A stretch of 64,000 nucleotides of DNA from Blautia hansenii DSM 20583 (GTDB taxonomy: Bacteria > Bacillota > Clostridia > Lachnospirales > Lachnospiraceae): the NCBI RefSeq assembly GCF_002222595.2, contig NZ_CP022413.2, positions 2,317,501-2,381,500 of the forward strand, in the 5' to 3' direction. Below are positions 11,280-19,856 of the stretch, one piece after another. The translations under genes were made by a program, and so were the position numbers. The notes below the pieces were generated by a model. That model was not told the origin of the DNA, searched no databases, and worked only from the letters and a program-made list of their open reading frames with translations. Within the stretch, counting starts at the first letter, position 1. Each line of letters starts with the position of its first letter.

Positions 11280-11788
11280 GATTGTTCTCCTCCTTCATCC
11301 TGAGAAGACTCATCCGTTTCTTTTGGTGATGAACTGGAACCGTCCTGTATTTCAGAACTTCCTTCTTTTGCTTTTCCTCCGGTATTGGTCTGGTCCGGCT
11401 GTCCTTCTGTGTTTTCTCTTGCCAAAATCTCCATCATTTCATCAGGCGTCATGCTTGTGCTTAAAATATAAGTGCCCGGCTGCTGCTTTCCTTTATAGCT
11501 GGAAAGCATCTCCTGTGCCACAAATATTTTTGCATCGTCAATTAATCCCTTTTTCTTTAAGGTTTTTCCAATCTGATATACAGAGTCCCCTTCTTTTATA
11601 ACAACCGTAACATCTCTTCCGTTTTCCTCGTTATCCATCGCTTCCTGATTAAAAATTTCATAACCAAAATCGTAAGCTGATTTTCCTATATAAATAACGC
11701 CCACAATTACACAAAGATAAAGAGCAAACCGGAAAAAACCTCCTGCTATAATCGATGATTTCTTCTGTTTTCTGATTTGTTTTCCCAT
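11276..11788 (-). CDS. Short MltG/YceG-like membrane protein lacking the catalytic domain
   Basis: A 170-aa protein in the position of mltG (yrrL). It has a basic N-terminus, one membrane helix (about 21-36), a LysM-like segment with VTVVIKEGDSVYQIGKTLKKKGLI and GTYILSTSMTPDEMMEIL, then an acidic, Ser/Gly-rich tail of about 45 residues. Full MltG (about 340 aa) cuts nascent glycan strands with a YceG catalytic domain; that domain is absent, so this protein probably binds or regulates rather than cuts. The ATG follows AAGGAGA. It is not a frameshift remnant: trmR begins within the stop codon. Confidence 0.75.
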   Translation of the reverse strand: MGKQIRKQKKSSIIAGGFFRFALYLCVIVGVIYIGKSAYDFGYEIFNQEAMDNEENGRDVTVVIKEGDSVYQIGKTLKKKGLIDDAKIFVAQEMLSSYKGKQQPGTYILSTSMTPDEMMEILARENTEGQPDQTNTGGKAKEGSSEIQDGSSSSPKETDESSQDEGGEQS

Positions 11789-11803
11789 ATTGTTCTCCTT
11801 GAC

Positions 11804-12145
11804 TTATGACAAATCCGGTATATCCAGATAAATTCCCTGATGAACTGCCGCTGAAATTTCCTGAAGCTGTCTGCACAGAGCCATTTCCGCATCCAAAAAT
11901 TGATTGACCTCTACAATCCTACATAATTTTTCCATCTTTTCGTCTAAGTTTTCCAAAGCAGTATCTAAGTTTATGTCAGTACTTTGATTTTGAATTTGAT
12001 AATTCAAACGTCGAAGTTCATCTACCTGTTCTTTTAATCCCGGAGTTTTTTTAATTTCTTCTAACGCTGCACAATACTGCCTATACGAATTGCCGTTTTT
12101 AATAGCCGAAATCAACATTTCTGTGCAGGTATCAATAAAACTCAT
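11804..12145 (-). CDS. YlbF/YmcA family regulator
   Basis: A 113-aa, mostly helical protein of the Com_YlbF family. In B. subtilis, YlbF, YmcA and YaaT form a complex with two Fe-S clusters that steers RNase Y and affects competence, biofilm and sporulation. Visible features: N-terminal helix with LISAIKNGNSYRQYCAALEEIKKTPGLKEQ, then a long amphipathic helix (LDTALENLDEKMEKLCRI) and a second helical arm. The ATG is two bases from the RNase J stop, with GGAGG inside the end of that gene, so the two are co-translated; this pairing supports an RNA-decay role. Confidence 0.8.
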   Translation of the reverse strand: MSFIDTCTEMLISAIKNGNSYRQYCAALEEIKKTPGLKEQVDELRRLNYQIQNQSTDINLDTALENLDEKMEKLCRIVEVNQFLDAEMALCRQLQEISAAVHQGIYLDIPDLS

Positions 12146-12146
12146 A

Positions 12147-13814
12147 TTATGCCTCCATAATAATCGGCAAAATCATTGGATTTCTCTTAGTACGCTTCCA
12201 CAGGAAATCTCCCAGAGAGTCCTTAATAATATTCTTAATTTTGCCCCAATCGGTAATATGCTTATCCAAGCATACATCAATCGCATCTTCTACTACAATT
12301 CTGGCTTCGTCCATTAAATCCTCGGACTCTCTTACATAGACAAAACCTCTGGATACAATATCCGGTCCTGCCAAAAGTCTGCTGCTGTGCTTTTCTAAGG
12401 TAAGCACTACAATCATAATACCGTCTTCTGCCAGATGCTGTCTGTCTCTTAAAACAATATTGCCTACATCGCCGACACCAAGTCCGTCTACCAGAATTGC
12501 TCCTGTGCGAACTTTTTCTTTTACTTTTGCAGGCTCTTCCTCATTGAGCTCCAGCACATCTCCGGAAGAAAGAATAAAAATATTTTCCTTTGGAATTCCC
12601 AAGTCGCTGGCAATCTGTGCCTGTGCTTTTAAATGGCGGTATTCACCATGCACCGGAATTGAATATTTCGGTTTTACCAAAGAGTAAATCAACTTGATTT
12701 CTTCCTGACAGGCGTGTCCCGATACATGAGCATCCTGAAAAATAACATCTGCACCTTTTCGGCTCAATTCATTAATAACTCTGGAAACGGCTTTTTCATT
12801 TCCCGGAATTGGATTAGAGCTGAAAATAATGGTGTCATTAGGCTTAATGGTAACTTTTTTATGAATATTGGCAGCCATTCTGGATAATGCCGCCATAGAC
12901 TCTCCCTGACTTCCTGTGGTGATTAAAACCACTTTGTCATCGGGATAATTTTTAATCTGGTCAATATCAATCAGCGTCTTATCCGGTATCTGCAAGTATC
13001 CTAATTCTGCCGCAGTACCGATAACATTGACCATACTTCTTCCCTCTACCGCTACTTTTCTTCCGTATTTGTATGCAGAGTTAATAATCTGCTGTACACG
13101 GTCTACATTGGAAGCAAAGGTAGCAATGATAATTCTGGTATTTTTATGCTCTGCAAAAATATTGTCAAAGGTTTTTCCCACAGTTCTCTCTGACATGGTA
13201 AAGCCTTTTCTTTCCGCATTTGTACTGTCACACATCAGCGCAAGAACGCCCTTTTTACCGATTTCTGCAAATCTCTGTAAATCAATGGCATCTCCGAATA
13301 CCGGTGTATAATCCACTTTGAAGTCACCTGTATGGATAACAATTCCTGCCGGTGAATAAATAGCAAGAGCAGATGCGTCCTGAATACTGTGGTTTGTTTT
13401 TATAAATTCAATACGGAAGCAGCCCAGATTGATAGACTGTCCGTGTTTAATCACTTTTCTTTTTGTTGTTCTTAAAAGATTATGCTCTTTTAATTTATTA
13501 TCAATAAGACCTACTGTAAGCTTTGTAGCATAAATAGGTACGTTGATTTCTCTTAAAACATAAGGCAACGCTCCGATATGGTCCTCATGTCCGTGGGTAA
13601 TTACAAAACCCTTCACCTTATCAATGTTTTCTTTCAAATATGTGACATCCGGAATTACCAAGTCAATTCCCAGCATATCGTCCTCCGGAAATGAAAGTCC
13701 GCAGTCCACTACGATAATACTGTCCTCATATTCGAAAGCAGTAATGTTCATTCCAATCTGTTCCAGTCCGCCCAATGGAATGATACGTAATTTTCCATTA
13801 TTATTTTTTTTCAA
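12147..13814 (-). CDS. rnj: Ribonuclease J
   Basis: A 555-aa metallo-beta-lactamase/beta-CASP nuclease with 5'-3' exo- and endonuclease activity on mRNA. The zinc motif THGHEDHIGALPY lies at about 73-85, followed by LTVGLID, the beta-CASP blocks (MCDSTNAERKGFTMSE, IATFASNVDRVQQI, GRSMVNVI, TTGSQGESMAALSRMA), VSGHACQEE and the IPVHGEYRHL motif, with a C-terminal dimer domain. The start is TTG at 13814, supported by a GGAGG site 9 nt upstream and the family N-terminus KLRIIPLGGLEQIGMN. Confidence 0.96.
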   Translation of the reverse strand: MKKNNNGKLRIIPLGGLEQIGMNITAFEYEDSIIVVDCGLSFPEDDMLGIDLVIPDVTYLKENIDKVKGFVITHGHEDHIGALPYVLREINVPIYATKLTVGLIDNKLKEHNLLRTTKRKVIKHGQSINLGCFRIEFIKTNHSIQDASALAIYSPAGIVIHTGDFKVDYTPVFGDAIDLQRFAEIGKKGVLALMCDSTNAERKGFTMSERTVGKTFDNIFAEHKNTRIIIATFASNVDRVQQIINSAYKYGRKVAVEGRSMVNVIGTAAELGYLQIPDKTLIDIDQIKNYPDDKVVLITTGSQGESMAALSRMAANIHKKVTIKPNDTIIFSSNPIPGNEKAVSRVINELSRKGADVIFQDAHVSGHACQEEIKLIYSLVKPKYSIPVHGEYRHLKAQAQIASDLGIPKENIFILSSGDVLELNEEEPAKVKEKVRTGAILVDGLGVGDVGNIVLRDRQHLAEDGIMIVVLTLEKHSSRLLAGPDIVSRGFVYVRESEDLMDEARIVVEDAIDVCLDKHITDWGKIKNIIKDSLGDFLWKRTKRNPMILPIIMEA

Positions 13815-13840
13815 TTTTCTTCCTCCAATTATTTCCGCTC

Positions 13841-14107
13841 CTATTCAAAATCAATGTCATCTAACATAGCTGCAAAGACTTTATAAACCGCATCGTATTC
13901 TGTATCGTCTTCTACAAATACGTAGCAGCCTTCTTCGTCGCCATCTTCTGAGATATCTTTTAAAATGTACGCCGCACTTCCGTTCTCTTCATCGTTTTCT
14001 TCCGGATCAATTACTAAAAGGTAGTTAATTCCGCCTACTCTGGTCTGTTCTAAAATCCCAAATTCTAATTCTGTTCCGTCTTCTCCATCAAAAATTACTG
14101 TTTCCAT
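13841..14107 (-). CDS. DUF1292 family protein (YrzB-like)
   Basis: An 88-aa, very acidic protein of unknown function, beginning METVIFDGEDGTELEFGILEQTRVGGINYLLVID, the DUF1292 signature. A frame opens 8 codons earlier (14131), but the ATG at 14107 with AAGGA upstream fits the family start. In Firmicutes this gene (yrzB) sits between ruvX and mltG, as here. A nested inverted repeat lies in the gap upstream of it. Confidence 0.88.
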   Translation of the reverse strand: METVIFDGEDGTELEFGILEQTRVGGINYLLVIDPEENDEENGSAAYILKDISEDGDEEGCYVFVEDDTEYDAVYKVFAAMLDDIDFE

Positions 14108-14148
14108 GTTTTTCGTCCTTTCTTTTCTCACTTTTCAGGCATACACAT

Positions 14149-14218
14149 AACCCGGACACACGCTCGCTTTTGCCAAAACCTTATGTGTGGCTTTGGCTTG
14201 CTCAAACTGTCCCCGGGT
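14149..14218 (-). repeat. Nested inverted repeats between ruvX and the DUF1292 gene
   Basis: An outer pair (AACCCGGACA at 14149-14158 with TGTCCCCGGGTT at 14207-14218 region) encloses an inner hairpin (GCCAAAACC at 14172-14180 with GGCTTTGGC at 14189-14197; one mismatch, loop TTATGTGT). The outer arm lies in the last ruvX codons, so ribosomes finishing ruvX would open it. No T tract follows, so it is not a classical terminator. Confidence 0.5.
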
Positions 14219-14636
14219 TTGCTTTTGCATCTAAATAGCCTTGTAAGATAAATACAGCAGCTATCATATCTACATATTTACCTCTGTTCTCTCTACGTAC
14301 TCCTGTTTCCATTAAAGTACGATTGGCTTCTACTGTGGTAAGTCTTTCATCCCACATTACAACGGGCAAGCCCAGTCTTCTTTCCAGTGCTTCTTTTAGC
14401 TGCAGCGATTTTTCCGCCCGTTCTCCGATTGTATTATTCATGTTTTTCGGAAATCCTAAAACAATTTCCGAAACCTCATATTCCTTTGCCAGTTCTTCTA
14501 CTCTGCGCAGGGACTTTCTCAGTTTATTCTCCTCTTCTCTACGAATAATCTCTATTCCCTGTGCGGTAATCCCAAGAGGGTCGCTGATTGCTACCCCTAT
14601 GGTTTTTGAACCGTAATCCAATCCCATAATTCTCAT
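14202..14636 (-). CDS. ruvX: RuvX/YqgF family RNase H-fold nuclease
   Basis: A 144-aa protein with the RNase H fold: [17 protein letters not shown] (first catalytic Asp), [30 protein letters not shown] and the final Asp in [16 protein letters not shown]. The family was described as a putative Holliday-junction resolvase and in E. coli acts in pre-16S rRNA 5' end processing; which applies here is unknown. It starts three bases after the ireB stop with a weak ribosome site, so translational coupling is likely. Confidence 0.93.
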   Translation of the reverse strand: MRIMGLDYGSKTIGVAISDPLGITAQGIEIIRREEENKLRKSLRRVEELAKEYEVSEIVLGFPKNMNNTIGERAEKSLQLKEALERRLGLPVVMWDERLTTVEANRTLMETGVRRENRGKYVDMIAAVFILQGYLDAKANPGTV

Positions 14637-14639
14637 AAG

Positions 14640-14909
14640 CTAATCACGCTTCCATGATTTATTCTTAATATATTCCTTCAGCAATTCTTCTACCAGCTCA
14701 TCTCGCTCAACCTTCATAATTGTGCTTCTGGCACCTTTATAGCTGGTAATATATGTGGGGTCGCCTGACATAATATATCCCACAATCTGATTTACCGGAT
14801 TATAACCTTTTTCAGCCATAGCATTATATACCAAATCTAACACTTCTTTTACACGAACTGCCGGGTCTGTTTTCACATTAAAATATTGTGTATTCTCTAA
14901 ATTTGCCAT
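14640..14909 (-). CDS. ireB: IreB family regulatory phosphoprotein (DUF965)
   Basis: An 89-aa protein typical of IreB: NLENTQYFNVKTDPAVRVKEVLDLVYNAM, NPVNQIVGYIMSGDPTYITSY and the basic end. In Enterococcus faecalis IreB is phosphorylated on N-terminal threonines by the PASTA kinase IreK and lowers cephalosporin resistance; a Thr is present here at about residue 7. Gene order ireB-ruvX-DUF1292 is the standard Firmicute one. First gene of a long minus-strand operon behind a good promoter. Confidence 0.92.
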   Translation of the reverse strand: MANLENTQYFNVKTDPAVRVKEVLDLVYNAMAEKGYNPVNQIVGYIMSGDPTYITSYKGARSTIMKVERDELVEELLKEYIKNKSWKRD

Positions 14910-14955
14910 AAATTCACGCCCTTACCTATCATTCTAGTACTGCAACTATACTCCT

Positions 14956-14984
14956 ATTTTAATATATCTTGTTTAGAAATTCAA
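14956..14984 (-). promoter_or_regulatory. Probable promoter of the ireB-ruvX operon
   Basis: A TTGAAT -35 box (14979-14984), exactly 17 bp, and TAAAAT -10 box (14956-14961) on the minus strand, between the mtaB stop and ireB. Confidence 0.6.
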
Positions 14985-14987
14985 CTA

Positions 14988-16292
14988 TTATATTGAGCAA
15001 ATAAAAATACCTTCTTCAATAAATCTTTCCACTTTTCCCAAAACAATACGATTTTCCAGATTTTCTTTGCTTTTTGCAGCTACCTTTAAATATTCCTTTG
15101 TATAACCGATCCAGTATTCTTCTCCTTGTATTTTCGCTGTTTCTTCAAAGAGAATTTCAACCTGCTGCCCTAAAAAGCTTTCCATGTATTTTTGTTTTTT
15201 CTCTTTTCCCAACTGAATAAGCTTATGGCTTCTTTCTGTCTTTACTGCCTCATCAACCTGTCCTTCCATCTCCGCAGCTCTTGTCCCCTGTCTTCTGGAA
15301 TATTTGAAAATATGTGTCTCATAAAATTCCACACTTTCTATCATCTTATAGGATTGTTCAAATTCTTCTTCTGACTCCTGTGGAAATCCTACGATTACAT
15401 CTGTTGTCAGCGCAGGATTTTTAAAATATTTTCTTAAAAGCCTGCACCCTTCTAAATATTCCTCGGCACTGTATTTTCTGTTCATTCTCATTAAAGTGGC
15501 ATCACAGCCGCTTTGCAGGGAAAGATGAAAATGCGGGCATATCTTCGGCATATTTCCTAATGCCTGTGCAAATTCCTCTGTAATAATACGAGGCTCTAAA
15601 GAACCCAAACGAATTCTTTTGACTCCTTCAATTTCATGAACTGCTTTAATCAGCTCCAAAAGATTATCCTCACAGTCAACCCCATAAGAGCTTAAATGAA
15701 TTCCTGTAAGTACAAATTCCTGATATCCGTTTTTTGTCAAACGAAGAACTTCTTCCAAAACTTCCTCTTTTCTTCTGCTTCTTACCCGTCCTCTTACGTA
15801 GGGAATAATGCAGTAGCTGCAAAACTGATTGCATCCGTCCTGCACCTTCAGATACGCTCTTGTATGCTCTCCTGTACTGGAAAGCTGAAGCTCTTCATAT
15901 TCTACCGGCTTGTCCAGACTTATCAAATCCTTTTCCTGTCCGCTTCCCTTTTTATAATTTTCCAGCACAAACAACAAATCCTGCTTTCTGTTATTTCCCA
16001 GTACAATATCAATGGCATCATCAATATTTTCCATATTCTTTTGTGCCTGCACGTAACAGCCTGCTGCAATAACAATTGCCTCTGGATTCATCTTTCTTGC
16101 TTTATGGAGCATTTGTCTGGATTTTCTGTCTGCAATGTTGGTTACTGTACAAGTATTGATAATATAAACATCAGCACCCGGTGCAAAAGGAACAATCTCA
16201 TATCCTGCTTTTTCCAGCATTTCCTGCATGGCTTCTAACTCATAAGCGTTTACTTTGCACCCTAAATTATGCAATGCTACTTTTTTTTTCAT
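14988..16292 (-). CDS. mtaB: tRNA t6A37 methylthiotransferase MtaB
   Basis: Radical-SAM enzyme that converts t6A to ms2t6A at position 37 of ANN-decoding tRNAs. The 434-aa protein has the UPF0004 domain with cluster ligands C12, C48 and C79, the radical-SAM motif CNQFCSYC (C154, C158, C161) followed by IIPYVRGRVRSR, and a C-terminal TRAM-like region. GCKVN at 11-15 and LTGIHLSSYG are typical of MtaB rather than MiaB. In B. subtilis the orthologue (yqeV) directly follows rsmE; here a cysteine desulfurase, thiI and an HPr-like gene lie between. Confidence 0.95.
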   Translation of the reverse strand: MKKKVALHNLGCKVNAYELEAMQEMLEKAGYEIVPFAPGADVYIINTCTVTNIADRKSRQMLHKARKMNPEAIVIAAGCYVQAQKNMENIDDAIDIVLGNNRKQDLLFVLENYKKGSGQEKDLISLDKPVEYEELQLSSTGEHTRAYLKVQDGCNQFCSYCIIPYVRGRVRSRRKEEVLEEVLRLTKNGYQEFVLTGIHLSSYGVDCEDNLLELIKAVHEIEGVKRIRLGSLEPRIITEEFAQALGNMPKICPHFHLSLQSGCDATLMRMNRKYSAEEYLEGCRLLRKYFKNPALTTDVIVGFPQESEEEFEQSYKMIESVEFYETHIFKYSRRQGTRAAEMEGQVDEAVKTERSHKLIQLGKEKKQKYMESFLGQQVEILFEETAKIQGEEYWIGYTKEYLKVAAKSKENLENRIVLGKVERFIEEGIFICSI

Positions 16293-16376
16293 TATTTTAT
16301 CCTCATTCCTTCTGAAAGTTAAGCGTTTTGACGAATTGTTTTCAAATAATTTGTATTTTATTTCCCCTTTTTTATA

Positions 16377-16405
16377 TTGACTTTTTTTACCATAAAAGGT
16401 AACAT
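16377..16405 (+). promoter_or_regulatory. Probable promoter of the HPr-like gene
   Basis: TTGACT (16377-16382), 17-bp spacer, TAACAT (16400-16405) on the plus strand. Confidence 0.5.
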
Positions 16406-16458
16406 TATGCTTGTAATAAGCAAATAATAAATCTGATGTAAGGGAGGATTTTTATCCA

Positions 16459-16692
16459 ATGAAAACAGTTAAAATTTCACTTAATTCTATCGACAAAGTT
16501 AAATCTTTTGTAAATGAAATCACAAAATTTGATTACGATTTTGATTTAGTATCCGGAAGATACGTAATCGATGCAAAATCCATTATGGGTATCTTTTCTT
16601 TAGATTTATCCAAAGCTATCGACTTAAACATTCATGCAGCAGATGCAGCTTTAGATGAAATCTTAGAAGTATTAAAACCATACTTAGTTTAA
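16459..16692 (+). CDS. HPr-like protein lacking the phosphorylatable histidine
   Basis: A 77-aa HPr-fold protein. HPr carries phosphate from enzyme I on His15 and is a regulator when phosphorylated on Ser46. Aligned by eye, the Ser46 segment is well kept (DAKSIMGIFSLDLSKAI, with Ser41 as the equivalent), but the GLHARPA active-site loop is replaced by SLNSIDKVKSFVNEI and has no His. So it cannot be a phosphotransfer carrier; like Bacillus Crh it could only act through the serine site. The ATG follows GGGAGG 11 nt upstream. Monocistronic, with its own promoter and terminator. Confidence 0.85.
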   Translation: MKTVKISLNSIDKVKSFVNEITKFDYDFDLVSGRYVIDAKSIMGIFSLDLSKAIDLNIHAADAALDEILEVLKPYLV

Positions 16693-16715
16693 TCAAAACA
16701 AGCTTTAAATTTTTT

Positions 16716-16749
16716 ACAGGCTATATAGTTATATAGCCTGTATTTTTTT
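16716..16749 (+). terminator. Terminator after the HPr-like gene
   Basis: A 10-bp perfect stem (ACAGGCTATA at 16716-16725 with 16732-16741), 6-nt loop, then ATTTTTTTC. Confidence 0.9.
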
Positions 16750-16755
16750 CAATCC

Positions 16756-17934
16756 TTATTCACAAATAATGGTTTCTGCTGTTTCTACTGCTTCTTTCAT
16801 CATCTCGTCAATTTTTTCCTGAAGCTTTTCTTCTGAACGTTTGATAATCTGAAGATTTGGTTTTGTAACAGGATGTTTTGCCACAAAAATTGTACAACAA
16901 TCTTCGTATGGCAAAATAGATGTTTCATAAGTATTGATTTTTAATGCCACGTCTACGATTTCCTGCTTATCAAAGCCGATTACCGGACGGAATACCGGCA
17001 TGGTGCACACATCATTTGTGGCAGCAAGACTGTGAATAGTCTGGCTTGCTACCTGTCCGATGCTTTCTCCTGTAATCAGTCCCAGACAGCCGTCTTTCTT
17101 TGCAAATTCTTCTGCAATTTTCATCATGTAGCGACGCATAATAATCGTGAGTTCCTCATGCGGGCACTTATCATAGATATATAACTGGATATCTGTAAAG
17201 TTTACGACATGAAGACGGATTGGTCCACTGTATTTTGCTACCAGCTTCGCCAAATCTACAACCTTTTGTTTTGCTCTCTCACTTGTATACGGCGGAGCAT
17301 GGAAATACACCGCATCCAGCGTAACACCTCGTTTTGCAATCATATATCCAGCAACAGGGCTGTCAATACCACCGGACAGAAGAAGCATAGCGCTTCCGTT
17401 TGTCCCAAGAGGCATACCGCCCGGTCCCGGAATATTTTCGGAATATAAATAAATTTTATTTCGGATTTCAACATTTACAAATACGTCAGGATTGTGTACA
17501 TCTACCTTCATATTCGGGCAGGCATCTAAAATTGCACCGCCCAAAGCGCTGCTGATTTCCATGGACTGCATCGGATAGGTTTTCTTATTTCTTCTTGTGT
17601 TTACTTTAAAGGTTAATGCTTTCTCTCCGTACAGCTTCTTGACGTACTCTGTCACTTCCTGAGATAATTTCTCAAAACCTTCATCTTCTAATACAACAGC
17701 AGGGCAAATACTGAAGATACCAAAAACTCTCTTTAAAGCTTCGATGGTTTCATCATAGTCAAATTCTCCTTCTGTATAGATGAAAATACGTCCCATTTCT
17801 TTTACAATTCTAAATTTACCTTCTACATTTTTTAACTGGTACTTTATCTGTGCTACCAGTGCATCTTCAAAAATGTAGCGATTTTTTCCTTTAATTGCGA
17901 TTTCCGCATATTTAATCAAAAACGCTTTATACAT
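16756..17934 (-). CDS. thiI: tRNA 4-thiouridine synthase ThiI
   Basis: Thiolates U8 of tRNA and may supply sulfur for thiamine. The 392-aa protein has a ferredoxin-like N-domain with THUMP (about 60-165) and a PP-loop ATPase (SGGIDS at 187-192), ending in the VAKHPVTKPN block. The C-terminal rhodanese domain of E. coli ThiI is absent, the usual state in Firmicutes, where a dedicated cysteine desulfurase passes persulfide directly. Fittingly, the desulfurase gene lies 15 bp upstream in the same operon. Confidence 0.95.
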   Translation of the reverse strand: MYKAFLIKYAEIAIKGKNRYIFEDALVAQIKYQLKNVEGKFRIVKEMGRIFIYTEGEFDYDETIEALKRVFGIFSICPAVVLEDEGFEKLSQEVTEYVKKLYGEKALTFKVNTRRNKKTYPMQSMEISSALGGAILDACPNMKVDVHNPDVFVNVEIRNKIYLYSENIPGPGGMPLGTNGSAMLLLSGGIDSPVAGYMIAKRGVTLDAVYFHAPPYTSERAKQKVVDLAKLVAKYSGPIRLHVVNFTDIQLYIYDKCPHEELTIIMRRYMMKIAEEFAKKDGCLGLITGESIGQVASQTIHSLAATNDVCTMPVFRPVIGFDKQEIVDVALKINTYETSILPYEDCCTIFVAKHPVTKPNLQIIKRSEEKLQEKIDEMMKEAVETAETIICE

Positions 17935-17949
17935 TCTGTAATTTCCTTT

Positions 17950-19104
17950 CTATTTTCTCGCATATCTGCGAAGCATTGGGAGTACCTTTTTCAATGCCTC
18001 CAGTGTATAATCAATTTCCTCTTTTGTAGTAAATTCACAAAAGCTAAAACGAATTGCAGATTCTTTTCGCTCCGGTGTCAGACGCAAAGCAGTCAAGCTG
18101 GCGCTTCCCGCTCTTTTGTGGCTGGAGCATGCGCTGCCTGCCGAAACATAAATATTCATATCCTCCAAAGTATGAAGCAGAACTTCACTTCTTACTCCCA
18201 GAAAGCTCACATTTAAAATATGAGGAGCTCCCTTTTCCACCTCAGGACCATTGATTTCCACATTTTCTAATTTTAAAAGCTCCTGTGCAAAATATTTTTT
18301 TAATTCCATCATAGAGGAAACATTTTCATCTATATGGCTGTATATTTTCTTTGCGGCAACACCAAGTCCTGCAATTCCCGGTACATTATCTGTGCCGGAA
18401 CGCATTCCTTTTTGCTGTCCCCCTCCTAAAATCAAAGGCTGAATTTTTGTTTTTTCATTTACATATAAAAAGCCCACGCCTTTTGGACCATGAATTTTAT
18501 GGCTGCTGACAGACAATAAATCAATGTTCCATTTTTTCGGATAAATCCGGTATTTTCCGTAAGCCTGAATGGCATCTACATGAAACGTTGTCTGAGGATT
18601 TTTTTCATGAACCAGTCTGCCCATTTCTTCAACAGAAAGGACTGCACCCATTTCGTTATTTACCATCATTGTAGAAACTAAAATAGTGTCCTCTCTGATT
18701 GTCCCAGAAAGCTTTTCTAAAAAAATATTTCCCTTTTCGTCCACAGGAATTTCTGTTATCTCATAGCCCTGTTTTTGCAGCCACTCCATTGGTGCTGATA
18801 CAGCGGCATGTTCAAAAGGCGTTGTAATAATATGTTTTCCCTGTCTATTCTTTGCCAGCGCTGTTCCAATGACTGCCCAGTTATCAGACTCTGTGCCCCC
18901 TGAGGTAAAGAAAATTTCTTTTTCCTGCACCTTCAGTGTTTTGGCAATTTCTTTTGTCGCTTCTTTTATATAATTTTCCGCATCTACACCTTTCAAGTGC
19001 ATAGCAGAAGGATTACCGAAATCTTCCGTCATGGTTTTTACCACAATATCTTTTACTTCCTCATAGCATCTGGTAGTTGCCGAATTATCCAGATATGCTT
19101 CCAT
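17950..19104 (-). CDS. Cysteine desulfurase (NifS/IscS type), ThiI partner
   Basis: PLP enzyme that removes sulfur from cysteine as an enzyme-bound persulfide. The 384-aa protein shows AYLDNSATTRCYEEV, TSGGTESDN, the PLP lysine K203 in SSHKIHGPKG, and catalytic Cys at about 326 in SAGSACSSHKR. The long loop between SACSS and the C-terminus is of the class I type. Placement immediately before thiI, as with B. subtilis nifZ-thiI, points to tRNA thiolation rather than general Fe-S assembly, though a dual role is possible. Confidence 0.93.
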   Translation of the reverse strand: MEAYLDNSATTRCYEEVKDIVVKTMTEDFGNPSAMHLKGVDAENYIKEATKEIAKTLKVQEKEIFFTSGGTESDNWAVIGTALAKNRQGKHIITTPFEHAAVSAPMEWLQKQGYEITEIPVDEKGNIFLEKLSGTIREDTILVSTMMVNNEMGAVLSVEEMGRLVHEKNPQTTFHVDAIQAYGKYRIYPKKWNIDLLSVSSHKIHGPKGVGFLYVNEKTKIQPLILGGGQQKGMRSGTDNVPGIAGLGVAAKKIYSHIDENVSSMMELKKYFAQELLKLENVEINGPEVEKGAPHILNVSFLGVRSEVLLHTLEDMNIYVSAGSACSSHKRAGSASLTALRLTPERKESAIRFSFCEFTTKEEIDYTLEALKKVLPMLRRYARK

Positions 19105-19106
19105 TT

Positions 19107-19847
19107 CTATTCCTCCAGTGTATACATTAAAATAGCTAAAACTGTCAGTCCCGCTGTTTCTGTTCGTAAAATTCTTTTTCCCAAGGTAATGACCTGCGCA
19201 TCTGCTTTTTCTTTTGCAAGGGCTACTTCACTTTCTTCAAATCCGCCCTCCGGTCCAATGAAAATCCCCACAGATTGTCCCGGTTTTATTTTTCCGATAA
19301 TCTCTTTTGTTTTTTTCATTCCATCTGCCAGCTCATAGGGAAAAAGCACTATATCCAGCTTTCCTGCATAATCCACAGCTTGTTGAAAGCTCATAACATT
19401 GGTGATTTCCGGTACGTACATACGCTTTGACTGTTTTGCTGCACTTTCCGAAATTGCCTGCCATCTTGTAATTTTTTTTTCTTCTTTCTTTTTATCCAGC
19501 TTAACTACTGCTCTTTTCGATGCCACAGGTATCACCTGATGCACGCCAAGCTCTACTGCTTTTTGGATAATCAGCTCCATTTTATCACTTTTGGGGAGCC
19601 CCTGAAACAAATAAATTTTGGAAGAAAGCTCATATCCGGCTTCCTGCACATACATAATATGCGCCAGTATTTCTTCCTCCCCGATTTCCTCTATATAACA
19701 GGTATATTCCTTATCTTCTCCGCTGCTGATTAAAATTTCCTCCTTCAGCTTCATACGCAGAACATTTTTTATATGATTTACATCGCTTCCGCTAATACAA
19801 ATCTGATTATCTTTTATCTGAGACGGCTCTACAAAAAAACGATACAT
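19107..19847 (-). CDS. rsmE: 16S rRNA m3U1498 methyltransferase RsmE
   Basis: A 246-aa SPOUT-class enzyme that methylates N3 of U1498 of 16S rRNA in the assembled 30S subunit. It has an N-terminal PUA-like domain (MYRFFVEPSQI, DVNHIKNVLRMK) and the knotted SAM domain with QGLPKSDKMELIIQKAVELGV, SERAVVK-like SKRAVVKL, RWQAISESAAKQSKR, GIFIGPEGGFEESEV and LGKRILRTETAGL. Two bases separate its stop from the next ATG, so it is in a tight operon with prmA upstream. Confidence 0.96.
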   Translation of the reverse strand: MYRFFVEPSQIKDNQICISGSDVNHIKNVLRMKLKEEILISSGEDKEYTCYIEEIGEEEILAHIMYVQEAGYELSSKIYLFQGLPKSDKMELIIQKAVELGVHQVIPVASKRAVVKLDKKKEEKKITRWQAISESAAKQSKRMYVPEITNVMSFQQAVDYAGKLDIVLFPYELADGMKKTKEIIGKIKPGQSVGIFIGPEGGFEESEVALAKEKADAQVITLGKRILRTETAGLTVLAILMYTLEE

Positions 19848-19856
19848 AGCTTTCTC

